Below, piece after piece: positions 9,529 through 18,941 of a DNA stretch of 64,000 bases. Position numbers and translations under genes: made by a program. Origin of the DNA: Betaproteobacteria bacterium (GTDB lineage: Bacteria > Pseudomonadota > Gammaproteobacteria > Burkholderiales > Usitatibacteraceae); NCBI GenBank assembly GCA_016709665.1, contig JADJMI010000027.1, positions 310,001-374,000 of the forward strand, read 5' to 3'. Numbering within the stretch: the first letter of the stretch is position 1; each line of letters starts with the position of its first letter. The notes beneath the pieces were generated by a model, which ran no database searches, was not told the DNA's origin, and saw only the letters and a list, made by a program, of their open reading frames with translations.

Positions 9529-10835
9529 AACATCTCCTTGCCGCGGCGGCAGCCGTCGCGGCCCTCAGCGCGCAGGCGGCCGACGTGCCGCTCCCCTACG
9601 AGGCCAAGGCCAAGCACGTGGGCGTGGTCAACTGCGCCTCGAGCCTGTGCCACGGTTCCATCACGGAGTGGAAGGGCTCCAACGTCCTCCAGAACGAGTA
9701 CGTCACCTGGTCGCGCGTCGACAAGCACGCGCTGCGGGCGAACCAGGTCCTCCTGAACGACCAGAGCAAGCGCATCGCGAAGAACCTCGGCCTCAAGCAG
9801 CCGGCCCACGAGGCGAAGATCTGCGTCGACTGCCACGGGCACAACCCGCCCGCCGACCAGCGCGGCGAGCGCTTCAAGGCCTCCGATGGCGTGAGCTGCG
9901 AGGCCTGCCACGGGCCGGCCGAGAACTGGATCAAGTCCCACGTCGCGCCCGGTGCCACGCACCAGGACAACCTCAAGAACGGCCTTTACCCCACGAGCGA
10001 CCCCGTGGCCCTGGCGAAACTGTGCCTGTCGTGCCACTTCGGCAACAAGGACAAGTTCGTGACGCACCGGATCATGGGCGCCGGCCATCCCCGCATCTCG
10101 TTCGAGCTCGACACCTTCACCCAGACCCAGCCGGCGCACTTCGTGGTGGACGAGGACTGGATGAAGCGCAAGGGCAGCTGGGACGGCATCCGCCTGTGGG
10201 CCATCGGCCAGGCGCTCGCGGCCCAGGAGCAGCTCGACGTGATACTGGACCCGAAGCGCGGCCGGGATGGACTGTTCCCCGAGCTCGTCGTGTTCGACTG
10301 CCACGCCTGCCACCATCCCATGTCGGACACGCGGTGGAAACCACGCGTCGGGACGCGGCCGGGAACCATCCGGTTCAACGATTCGAACCTGCTCATGCTG
10401 CGCCAGATCGTGAAGCGCGCCTTCCCCGCCGAGTCCGGTTCCTTCAACGATCTCGTGCTGTCCCTGCACAAGGCGGTGGCGGGCGAGGGGGGCGACGCGC
10501 TCGACGCGGCCCGCAAGCTGCGCAAGGGACTGGAAGCCGTCGTCGAGAAGCTGCGCACCCGTCCCTTCGAGGATGCCGACCTGCGCGCCATGCTCCAGGG
10601 CCTCATCGACGACGGGCTGGCCGGGCAGTACACGGACTACGCCGGCGCCGAGCAGGCGTCCATGGCCATCGGCAGCGTGCTCAATTTCCTGGCAAAGCGC
10701 GGGGCGGTCCGCGACGTGAAGGCCGCCAATGCCTCCCTCGATCGCCTGTTCGTGACGGTCAAGGACGACGAGAAGTACAAGCACGAGCGCTTCCAGCAGG
10801 CGCTCGCGGGGCTCAAGACCACCGTGGCGAGGTAA
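9525..10835 (+). CDS. Multihaem cytochrome c with four CXXCH and one CX4CH site
   Basis: The 436-residue product has a cleavable signal peptide (LLAAAAAVAALSAQA). The first haem site is unusual: C-ASSL-CH at about residues 36-41 has four residues between the cysteines. Four normal sites follow: CVDCH, CEACH, CLSCH and CHACH. The layout resembles the cytochrome c554/multihaem group. The C-terminal 150 residues are helical and lack haem sites, so they may form a dimer or docking surface. Translation is coupled to the decahaem-LVIVD gene through an ATGA overlap, which suggests the two proteins are made in fixed ratio and work together. Confidence 0.82.
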   Translation: MKHLLAAAAAVAALSAQAADVPLPYEAKAKHVGVVNCASSLCHGSITEWKGSNVLQNEYVTWSRVDKHALRANQVLLNDQSKRIAKNLGLKQPAHEAKICVDCHGHNPPADQRGERFKASDGVSCEACHGPAENWIKSHVAPGATHQDNLKNGLYPTSDPVALAKLCLSCHFGNKDKFVTHRIMGAGHPRISFELDTFTQTQPAHFVVDEDWMKRKGSWDGIRLWAIGQALAAQEQLDVILDPKRGRDGLFPELVVFDCHACHHPMSDTRWKPRVGTRPGTIRFNDSNLLMLRQIVKRAFPAESGSFNDLVLSLHKAVAGEGGDALDAARKLRKGLEAVVEKLRTRPFEDADLRAMLQGLIDDGLAGQYTDYAGAEQASMAIGSVLNFLAKRGAVRDVKAANASLDRLFVTVKDDEKYKHERFQQALAGLKTTVAR

Positions 10836-10840
10836 CCGGC

Positions 10841-13270
10841 ATGTCCTCCCAATTCGACCAGCGCACCGCATTCCAGTGGTACAAGGTGGGCATCATCGGC
10901 TCCGGCCCCGCGGGGCTGTCGGCCGCCGCCCACGCCGCCGAGCTCGGCGTGCCGCACGTGTTGTTCGAGGCCGAATCGCACGCCTCCAACACGATCTACA
11001 AGTACCAGAAGGGCAAGCACGTGATGGCCGAGCCCGGGATCCTGCCCCTTCGAAGCCCCATGAGCTTCAAGGAGGGCACCCGCGAGGAGATCCTCGGCAC
11101 GTGGGACGAGGAACTCGGCAAGCTCAAGGTCAACATCCAGTACGGCCAGGAAGTCGTCTCGATCCAGGGGTCCGACGGGTCCTTCGAGGTCCGGACCAAG
11201 AAAGGCGACGCGTTCTTCTGCCGCAAGATCGTCCTGGGCATCGGCCTGCAGGGGAACATCCGCAAGATCGGCGTCCCCGGAGAGGATCTCGAGGGCGTCC
11301 AGTACCAGCTCGACGACCCGAAGGAATATTCGGACGAGACCATCGTCGTGGTGGGCGCGGGCGACGCGGCCATCGAGAACGCCATCGCGCTCGCGGAACA
11401 GAACCGCGTCATCCTCGTGAACCGGAACGAGGAGTTCACGCGCTGCAAGGAAGGCAACCTCACCAACGTCCTGGCCGCCATCAAGGAGGGACGCGTCGAG
11501 ATCCGGTACGGAACCTCGGCCGCGAAAGTGGAGAAGGTCGCCGGCGACACGCCGCTTCGCTTCAGCATCAAGACACCGGACGGCCCGGACGTCATCGAAT
11601 GCCACCGGATCATCGCGCGCCTGGGCGCCACCCCGCCGCGAAAGCTCGTCGAGGGATTCGGCGTCAAGTTTCCGTCGAGCGATCCCAATTCCGTGCCGCA
11701 ACTGTCGGACACGTACGAATCGAACGTGAAGGGCCTCTACATCGTCGGCGCGCTGGGCGGCTACCCGCTCATCAAGCAGGCGATGAACCAGGGCTACGAG
11801 GTCGTCGAGACCGCGCTGGGCCGCCACGTCGAGCCCGCCGACGAGCCGCTCCTCGCGAAGAAGTTCGCCACGTTCTCGCGGACGAAGTCGGTCGCCGAGG
11901 TGCTGGACCTCATCCAGGCGTCGGTGCCGCTCCTGCAGGGCATGAACCGCCTGCAGCTTCGCGAGTTCATGCTCGACAGCGAGCTTCACACGCCCCGTTC
12001 CGGCGAAGTGCTCTTCAAGCGCAACGACTACACGAACTCTTTCTACATGGTCGTGGGCGGCCAGGTGCTCGTCGAGGGCGACGGCGGCAAGCAATTCCCC
12101 CTGGGAGGCGGCCAGTTCTTCGGCGAGCTGGGTCTCATCTCCGGGCGCCGGCGATCGAGCACCGTGCGCGCCGGCGACGGTTGCGTGGTCATCGAAGCTC
12201 CGCGCCGGGCGATGCTCAAGCTGCAGGCATCGGTCGAATCGGTGCGCAAGCAGATCGACGAGACCTTCCTCAAGCGCGCCGTTCGCGCGTACCTCGCCCC
12301 GATGCTGCCGGAGGAGGAGCTCACCGAGCTCGTCACCAGCGGCGTCGTGGTGAAGAAGTTCGCCGGCGGCGAGCAGCTGTTCGGCGAGGGGGATCCGCCC
12401 GATGGCCTGTACCTGATCCGTCGGGGGTCGGTGATGATCTCGCGGACGATCGCCGGGCGGGAAGTCGTGCTCTCCTACCTTTCGGCCGGCAACTACGTGG
12501 GCGAAATGGCGTTGCTCACCGATTCGCCGCGCTCGGCCAACGTGCGCGCGGCGGTGACCACCGAGGCCGTCGTCCTGGACGCGTCCATCTTCAAGAACGT
12601 CCTGTCGCGCAACCCGAAGTGGCGCGAGGAAATGGAATCGCGCTTCCTCGACCGCCTGCGCGTGAACGCCCAGATGGAAGCCTCGCCGGACCCGGGCAAC
12701 ATCATCGCCTTCCTGCTCCAGCAGGGCGTGGGCGAGGCGACGGACGTCCTGCTCATCGACGAGTCCCTTTGCGTGCGCTGCGACAACTGCGAGAAAGCCT
12801 GTGCCGACGTGCACGACGGCACCTCGCGACTCGATCGCGAGGCCGGGCCCACGTTCGCCGAGATCCACGTCCCGACGTCCTGCCGGCACTGCGAGCATCC
12901 GCATTGCATGAAGGACTGCCCGCCGGACGCGATCCACCGGTCGTCGGGCGGCGAGGTCTACGTGAACGACAGCTGCATCGGTTGCGGCAATTGCGAGAAG
13001 AACTGCCCGTACGGCGTGATCCAGCTCGCGCCGGTCGACCCGAAGCGCCGCAGACCGAGCCTCTTCTCCTGGCTCGTGCTGGGCGTCGGGACGGAGCCGG
13101 GCATGGAGCCCAAGCCCAAGGGCAAGGACATCCCGAAGAAGGCCGTGAAGTGCGACATGTGCAAGGACCTGAAGGGCGGCGCGGCGTGCGTGCGGGCGTG
13201 CCCGACGGGCGCGGCCATCCGCGTGAGCCCGTCGCAGTTCCTGAATTACTCGGGAACCGCGGAAGCCTGA
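10841..13270 (+). CDS. Flavoprotein oxidoreductase / two cyclic-nucleotide-binding domains / multi-[4Fe-4S] ferredoxin fusion
   Basis: The ATG at 10841 lies five bases after the previous stop, giving 809 residues with no signal peptide, so it is cytoplasmic. Domains in order: a thioredoxin-reductase-like FAD/NAD(P) module with GSGPAG near residue 17 and a second dinucleotide site GAGDAA near 170; two cNMP-binding-type beta barrels at about 380-480 and 490-605 (GGGQFFGELGLISGR and SAGNYVGEMALLTDSPRSANV); and a ferredoxin region at about 640-790 with four cysteine groups (CVRCDNCEKAC, CRHCEHPHCMKDCP, CIGCGNCEKNCP, CDMCKD with CVRACP). This suggests NAD(P)H or ferredoxin oxidation feeding the membrane cytochromes, gated by a nucleotide second messenger. 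The domains are clear; the direction of electron flow and the ligand are inference. Confidence 0.85.
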   Translation: MSSQFDQRTAFQWYKVGIIGSGPAGLSAAAHAAELGVPHVLFEAESHASNTIYKYQKGKHVMAEPGILPLRSPMSFKEGTREEILGTWDEELGKLKVNIQYGQEVVSIQGSDGSFEVRTKKGDAFFCRKIVLGIGLQGNIRKIGVPGEDLEGVQYQLDDPKEYSDETIVVVGAGDAAIENAIALAEQNRVILVNRNEEFTRCKEGNLTNVLAAIKEGRVEIRYGTSAAKVEKVAGDTPLRFSIKTPDGPDVIECHRIIARLGATPPRKLVEGFGVKFPSSDPNSVPQLSDTYESNVKGLYIVGALGGYPLIKQAMNQGYEVVETALGRHVEPADEPLLAKKFATFSRTKSVAEVLDLIQASVPLLQGMNRLQLREFMLDSELHTPRSGEVLFKRNDYTNSFYMVVGGQVLVEGDGGKQFPLGGGQFFGELGLISGRRRSSTVRAGDGCVVIEAPRRAMLKLQASVESVRKQIDETFLKRAVRAYLAPMLPEEELTELVTSGVVVKKFAGGEQLFGEGDPPDGLYLIRRGSVMISRTIAGREVVLSYLSAGNYVGEMALLTDSPRSANVRAAVTTEAVVLDASIFKNVLSRNPKWREEMESRFLDRLRVNAQMEASPDPGNIIAFLLQQGVGEATDVLLIDESLCVRCDNCEKACADVHDGTSRLDREAGPTFAEIHVPTSCRHCEHPHCMKDCPPDAIHRSSGGEVYVNDSCIGCGNCEKNCPYGVIQLAPVDPKRRRPSLFSWLVLGVGTEPGMEPKPKGKDIPKKAVKCDMCKDLKGGAACVRACPTGAAIRVSPSQFLNYSGTAEA

Positions 13271-13274
13271 AGCC

Positions 13275-13295
13275 GGGCGGCTGCGCGTGCCGCCC
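13275..13295. terminator. GC-rich hairpin between convergent genes
   Basis: A perfect 7-bp stem, GGGCGGC paired with GCCGCCC around a 7-base loop, sits in the 30 bases between the stop of the flavoprotein fusion and the stop of lplT on the other strand. There is no run of T on either side, so it is at best a weak or bidirectional terminator. Confidence 0.35.
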
Positions 13296-13300
13296 GCTTC

Positions 13301-14599
13301 CTAGTGCTTGGCCTCGCCGATCATGCGGTCGAGCGTCGGGTCCGCCCGGTGGTTTGCGGCGTTCCAGCGCATCACCAGGAACATCGCCCCGGCCACGAAC
13401 GCGCCGAAAATCACGATGATCATGTTGATGTGGAGGTTCAGCTTGATCATCACCGCATACACCGCGAGCATCACCAGGATGCTCACGTTCTCGTTGAAGT
13501 TCTGGACGGCGATGGAATGCCCTGCCGACATGAGCACGTGGCCGCGGTGCTGCAGCAGCGCGTTCATCGGCACCACGAAGAACCCCGCCATCGCGCCCAC
13601 GAGGATGAGCAGGGCGTAGACGAGGGGCAGCCAGCTCACGCCGATGAGCGTCATCGTGAAGAAGCCCATGGCGATGCCCACCGGCAGCACGGCCACCGCC
13701 CGTTTGAGCGGGATGAACCGCGCCGCGAGCACGGCGCCCAGGGCGATGCCGATCGCCGAGACCCCCTGCAGGATCGCGCCTTGCGCGAGCGGAAGCTGCA
13801 GGTGCTGCTCCGCCCATTTCAGCACGATGAACTGGAGCGTCGCGCCGGCGCCCCAGAACAGCGTCGTGACCGCGAGGGAGATCTGTCCCAGCTTGTCGGA
13901 CCAGAGCGTGCGAAAGCAGCGGGAGAAGTCGACCACGAGCCGCAGGGGGTTCCTTTCCTGGTGCCGATAGCGCGCGCCGGTGTCCGGAATCGCCAGGTTG
14001 AAGAGGGCGGCGACCAGGTAGAAGAACGCGATCACGGTGATGGCCGCCTCGGGCGCGGTGTCGATCCCCGTTTCGAGGCCCGGCAGGTCGATGGCGAGCA
14101 GCATTCCGGAGACCTTCGGCCCGATGAGGATTCCGCCCAGCACGGTGCCCATCACGATGGATCCCACGGTGAGGCCCTCGATCCAGCCGTTGGCGACGAC
14201 CAGCTGGTCGGGCGGCAGGAGTTCGGTGAGGATTCCGTACTTGGCGGGCGAATACGCGGCCGCGCCGAGCCCCACCACGGCGTAGGAGACGAGCACGAAC
14301 CAGTAGGCCGCGATGCCGGGGATGGATACGAGGTCGTGGAAGAAGAGCATCGCGCAACCCAGGATCTTGATCGTGTTCGTGACGAACATGACCTTGCCCT
14401 TGGGCATCGAATCGGCGAACGCGCCCACGAAGGCGGCGAGCACGACATAGGAGACGGTGAAGAAGAACTTGAGCAGCGGCGTGAGCCATGCCGGCCCCTG
14501 CAGCTGCAGCAGCAGGGCGATGGACGCGATGAGCAGCGCGTTGTCCGCAAGCGAGGAAAAGAACTGCGCGGCCATGATCGTGTAGAAGCCGCGCTTCAC
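13301..14599 (-). CDS. lplT: Lysophospholipid transporter, MFS family
   Basis: The protein has about twelve hydrophobic helices and the N-terminal pattern of LplT (KRGFYTIMAAQFFSSLADNA), and the conserved loop FADSMPKGKVMFV. LplT flips lysophospholipids across the inner membrane for re-acylation. I take the GTG at 14599 as the start, giving 432 residues; it overlaps the stop of the EAL gene as GTGA, and the ten extra residues of the longer frame do not look like LplT. In many proteobacteria lplT sits next to an acyltransferase/acyl-ACP synthetase (aas); here it is coupled to c-di-GMP genes instead. Confidence 0.85.
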   Translation of the reverse strand: MKRGFYTIMAAQFFSSLADNALLIASIALLLQLQGPAWLTPLLKFFFTVSYVVLAAFVGAFADSMPKGKVMFVTNTIKILGCAMLFFHDLVSIPGIAAYWFVLVSYAVVGLGAAAYSPAKYGILTELLPPDQLVVANGWIEGLTVGSIVMGTVLGGILIGPKVSGMLLAIDLPGLETGIDTAPEAAITVIAFFYLVAALFNLAIPDTGARYRHQERNPLRLVVDFSRCFRTLWSDKLGQISLAVTTLFWGAGATLQFIVLKWAEQHLQLPLAQGAILQGVSAIGIALGAVLAARFIPLKRAVAVLPVGIAMGFFTMTLIGVSWLPLVYALLILVGAMAGFFVVPMNALLQHRGHVLMSAGHSIAVQNFNENVSILVMLAVYAVMIKLNLHINMIIVIFGAFVAGAMFLVMRWNAANHRADPTLDRMIGEAKH

Positions 14600-15911
14600 G
14601 CGTGCGTGCCCCCCTTGTCCAGCCACCAGGCCCGGAATTCGCGCTCACCCATCGGCCTTGCCATGAGGAACCCCTGTGCCAGGTCACAACCCATGCGCTT
14701 GAGCTCCTCGAGCGTCGCGGGCTCCTCCACGCCTTCGGCCACGGCGCGAAGCTCGAAGTTGTGCGACAGGTCGATGACGGAGCGGACGATCTGGTGGTCC
14801 CCGCGGTCGGTGAGCAATCCCGCGACGAAAAGCCGGTCGATCTTGAGTTCGTCCAGGGGGAAGCGCTTCAGGTAGGCGAGCGAGGAGTAACCGGTGCCGA
14901 AATCGTCGATGGAAAGGCCGACTCCGGTGCCCTTGAGGCGGGTGAGCATCGCCATCGAACGCTCGGCGTCGCCGATCATCGAGCTTTCGGTGATCTCCAG
15001 CGTGATCTGGCCCGGCGGCACGCTCCAGGTCCTGAGCGCCTGGTCGACCAGGTCGGGGAGTTCGGCGTCCACCAGCGCCCGCGTCGAGAGGTTCACGCTC
15101 AGGTTCGGGATGATGCCTTCCTTGCGCAGCTGCGCGGCGTTCCGGAGCACCGTGTTGAGCACCCAGAACGTGAGGGAGGCGATGAGGCCCGTGCGCTCGG
15201 CGATGCCCACCATCGTCGAAGGCGGAATCGGTCCGGCGGTGGGGTGGCGCCAGCGAAGGAGCGCCTCGGCGGCCACGGGCCTGCCCGAGCTCAACTCGAT
15301 CTGCGGCTGGTAGTGGACCGTGAGCTCGTTGGCGCGGATGGCGCGCTCGAGATCGATGTCGAGGCCGTGGTACACCTCGGCCTCGACGTTGTCCTCGGAC
15401 TGGTAGACGTGATAGCCCTCCTCGCGCGAGCCGGCGATGCGGCGCGCGACATCGACGGCCATGAGCAGTTGCGCGGGATCGGCGGGGTGCTCGGGCACGG
15501 TCGCGATGCCCACGCAAGGCCGCAGGACGGCGGTTCCCCCCTCGTGGGCGATCGGCCTGTCCAGGGCACGAAGGCATTTCACGGCCGCGAGGACCGCTTG
15601 CGTCGGATGGGCGATGCGCGGCAGGACGAGGCAGATCTGCTCGTCGCTGATGGCCGCGACGCGGTCCTCGGGGCGCAGCGCGGGCCGCAGTCGCTCCAGG
15701 ACGAGGGAAAGGGTCACGTGGGCGGGGGGCCCTTGAGCAGCGCCTGGAGGCGATCCACCCGCCGCAACTCGATGAGCAGGACCGCGAGGCGCCCCTGGGT
15801 CGCCAGGGCGATGGCGCACTCGCGATCGAGGTAGCGCAGCAGGTCGTCGCGACCCCCGTCACCGTGATCGCCGGCCGCTCCGGACATCGACGGGGGCGGG
15901 GCCGACGTCAC
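14596..15911 (-). CDS. Degenerate GGDEF / EAL domain protein (apparent frameshift)
   Basis: Two frames make one protein of about 438 residues. The first 60 residues (start GTG at 15911; LLRYLDRECAIALATQGRLA) are in one frame and the rest in another; the switch falls at a G6 run near 15,724-15,729, and one added base restores a single frame. The GGDEF-like part is degenerate: AISDEQICLVLP stands where the RxGGDEF signature should be. The EAL domain looks intact, with EALLRW, ITESSMIGD, DDFGTGYSSLAYLKR and AEGVEE, so c-di-GMP hydrolysis is plausible. The gene starts within the stop of the HD-GYP gene (GTGA) and ends within the start of lplT. The break is probably a sequence error, though a true mutation cannot be excluded. 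Confidence 0.75.
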
Positions 15912-17439
15912 GAGAGGTAGTTCTCCCGCGGATCGAGCCCGTAGGCGCCGGCCGGAAGGCTGCGGCGGATGAACGCCGGCTCCGAGCCGCCCAGCTTCGG
16001 GTCGTAGAGCAGGTCGGCCATCACCGGGTAGGCCGAAGGGGTCTTGTCCGCCGCGGTGAGGATCAGCACGCGCGGCTTGAGGCGCCGAACCTTGTTGTGC
16101 GAGACGACGACGGCGACCTCGCCGCTCGAGAGTTCGACCAGGGAGCCCACCGGGAAGACGCCGATCGCCTGGATGAACTGCTCCACCAGGGGCGCATGGA
16201 AGAATTCACCGCCCCACGACGAGATGCTTCGCAGGGCCTCGTAGGAGGAGACCGCCTCGGCATAGGGACGGGACTTGGTGAGGGCCGCGAAGCAGTCCGC
16301 GATTCCGGCCATGCGGCCGAAGTGGCCGATCTCGTCGTCCTTGAGTCCCTTGGGGTAGCCGCTGCCGTTCATGCGCTCGTGGTGCTGCGCGATTCCCTCG
16401 AGAATTTCCGGCGGCCAATTGGGCGTCTCTTCGAGGATGTCGAGCGAATGGGCGACGTGCGCCTTCACCGTCTCGAACTCCCCGGACGAAAGCCGCCCGT
16501 GCTTCTCGAGAAGCTCGCGCGGCAGCCGGATCTTGCCGATGTCGAGCAGAAGGCCGATGGTGCCCAGTTGCGACAGATCGGCCTTGGGATAGCCCAGGTG
16601 CCGGCCGAAGGCCACGAGGTAGACGGCGACCTGCAAGCCGTGGCTGTAGACCGTCTTGTCCTGTTCGCGCAGGCGCGCGATCCACATGAGCGCATCGGGA
16701 TTGCGCACCATGCTCTCGACCATGTCGCCGACGACTTCCTCGACCCGGTTGATTTCCACCGGATGGCCGGCCCAGACGTCGGAGGCGAGTTTCTGAGCAC
16801 GCTGGCCGTTCTGTCGTACGCCTGGCGGGCAGGGCCGATTTCCTCTTCGACCGGATGGATGTCCAGGTAGACGGGCGGCGGTTGCCCCGTCGCAGAGGAA
16901 GCGGCGATCGCCCGCTCGGCTTCCGTCGGCAGCTCGGTCGGATCCGCCGGAAGCGTGGGGGCAGGGCGCCGGAGGATTCCCCGCACGCGGTCCATGAGTC
17001 CGCCGAAAAGGCTGCCGCGCGCTTCGACGCCTGCGGCCGGCGGCGGTGCCGCCGGCGCGCCTGCCGGCGAAACGCCACGCGCAAGCGCGCTGCCCTTCGC
17101 GGAGTCGATGCTGCGTACGACCGCGCCGGGCCGGGCCCGCGCGGGCGGCTCCACGTCGATCGGGCGGGCAACGGAGGCGGTGACCCGGATCACCTCGGGA
17201 GAAGGCTGCCGCGACGGTCCCGCCGTAGCGGATCCCTTGCCGGGCGCGCTGAATTCGTCGCCGATCGACCGTGCGCGGTCGATGATCACGAACTGGCAAT
17301 GCCTCTGGAGCTGCCGGATCTGCTGGTCGTCCTCGATCAGGAACCCCTGCAGGAGAAAAGGCGTGTCGATCCAGGGCCGGTCGAGATCGGCCACGAACAT
17401 GCCGACCTTGAGGTCCTTGGCGTCGACTTTCGATTCCAT
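15908..17439 (-). CDS. DUF3391 / HD-GYP domain protein (apparent frameshift)
   Basis: The N-terminal part starts at 17,439 with the DUF3391 pattern VDAKDLKVGMFVADLDRPW, followed by a proline/alanine-rich linker to about residue 210. The frame then changes near 16,795 and continues as KLASDVWAGHPVEINRV through an HD-GYP domain; adding one base gives 510 residues. The HD-GYP box GSGYP and the HHE triad before it are present, but the HD of the HD motif reads LD (GLLLDIGKIRLP), so one metal ligand seems to be missing and catalysis is uncertain. Family role: c-di-GMP hydrolysis or binding. It leads the three-gene minus-strand operon ending with lplT. Confidence 0.75.
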
Positions 17440-17560
17440 GCGGGCGAGGGCGGATTGAAAAATTTGTTTGAATGACAGCGCGCGCGGCCGGTCGCCGGTC
17501 CGCGCGGTTGCATTCTACGGGAATTGACCGTCGCCGCGTCCCGCAGGACAGCGGGTTTCG

Positions 17561-18937
17561 CTAGGCGAGGAAGCCCAGGTCGCCGGAGGCAAAGCGTCCG
17601 AGATTCGGAAAGATCGCGGCGAGGTCATCCGGCGAGGCACCGAACCAGCGCGCCAGCGTCGCGCCGTACTGGTCGACGGCCGTGGTGGGAATCCAGCGCC
17701 CCTCCGAGTCGGCGTCATCGGGCCCGCTGCGGACCAGTTCGGGATAGCGCCCGTAGAGTGCGCCGCCTCGGACGGCGCCGCCGATGACCAGGTGGTGATT
17801 GCCCCACGCATGGTCCGAGCCCGCGCCGGATGCCGGCATGAACGTGCGACCGAAATCCGACAGCGTGAACGCGGTGACCCGGTCCGCGATGCCCATCATG
17901 ACCGTGGCGTCGTGAAAGGCCCTGAGCGCCGGCGAGAGCTGGCCGAGCAGCGTCGTGAGGGTGGGAAGCTCGTTGGTGTGGGTGTCGAACCCGCCGAGCG
18001 AGACGAAGAAAACCTGCCGCCGGGCGCCGGTCTGCGCGCGCGCCTCGATGAGCTTCGCCACCTGCAGCAGTTGCTGGGCGATCGAGGCGTTCTGCCCCGC
18101 GAAGAGCGTCGCGACCTGCGAGGCGTTCGAGGTCAGGATGGGGTTCACCACCCCCGACAGGTCGATCGCCCGCGTGCCGATTTCGCCGGCCGCCGCGACA
18201 TAGGCGTTGTCCCGGTCCGCCGAGAGAATGGCCCGCATGGCGGCCAGGCGGGCGTTCGAGGCTGCCGTCGAGTTGAATCCGGCGAGTGCCAGCCCCCCCG
18301 TCGCGGCGAGCGCGAGAGGCGAGGTGCTTTCGCCGCTCACGAACAGGTTGGTGCCGGCGATCGAAGTGACCACCGGGAAGCCGCCGACCCCGTTGAGCGC
18401 CTGCAGGCGGTCCGCGAGCCGTCCGCCCCAGCCCGTTCGACTGGGGCCTTCGGACACCGCCGACTGCCATTGCGATTGCTGGTCCGAATGGGAATAGAGA
18501 CTGTCCGGCCGCACGGTGGCGTAGTTCGCCCGGGTCGTGGGCGCGGTGAGCGTTCCGACGTTGGCCAGGAGCGCGAGCTTGCCCGAGGCGAACAGGGGCT
18601 GGATCTCGGCGAGCTCCGGATGAAGGCCGTAGGGTGTCGGCGTCCCGGCCGGCTGGATGGGAAGCCACTGCGCCTGCGGAATCTGCAGGCCCGAACTCTC
18701 CGTCCGGACGGCCGCATACCGGCCGAAACCGGCCGCGTCGAGCGGAACGAGCACGCTGTTGCCATCGATGCCCCCGAAGAGGAAGACGCAGACGAGCGCC
18801 TTGTAATCGGATGGCGCGGATTGCGCCGCTGCGGCGCCGGCAGCCGAGGCGATCGCGGTCATGCCGAGACGGCGGACGAGACCGGCGGCGGAAAGGGCCC
18901 CCGCGCGGCGAATGAACTGGCGGCGATCGGTCTTCAT
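17561..18937 (-). CDS. DUF1501 family secreted protein
   Basis: The 458-residue product opens with a twin-arginine signal (DRRQFIRRAGALSAAGLV), so it is probably exported folded. The body has the DUF1501 pattern: CVFLFGGIDGNSVLVP near the start, DFGRTFMPASGAGSDHAWGNHH near 330 and a C-terminal LARWFG segment. DUF1501 proteins belong to the alkaline-phosphatase-like/sulfatase-like fold group and are nearly always encoded next to a DUF1800 protein, as here (four-base gap). Their function is not established. Confidence 0.88.
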   Translation of the reverse strand: MKTDRRQFIRRAGALSAAGLVRRLGMTAIASAAGAAAAQSAPSDYKALVCVFLFGGIDGNSVLVPLDAAGFGRYAAVRTESSGLQIPQAQWLPIQPAGTPTPYGLHPELAEIQPLFASGKLALLANVGTLTAPTTRANYATVRPDSLYSHSDQQSQWQSAVSEGPSRTGWGGRLADRLQALNGVGGFPVVTSIAGTNLFVSGESTSPLALAATGGLALAGFNSTAASNARLAAMRAILSADRDNAYVAAAGEIGTRAIDLSGVVNPILTSNASQVATLFAGQNASIAQQLLQVAKLIEARAQTGARRQVFFVSLGGFDTHTNELPTLTTLLGQLSPALRAFHDATVMMGIADRVTAFTLSDFGRTFMPASGAGSDHAWGNHHLVIGGAVRGGALYGRYPELVRSGPDDADSEGRWIPTTAVDQYGATLARWFGASPDDLAAIFPNLGRFASGDLGFLA

Positions 18938-18941
18938 GGGG

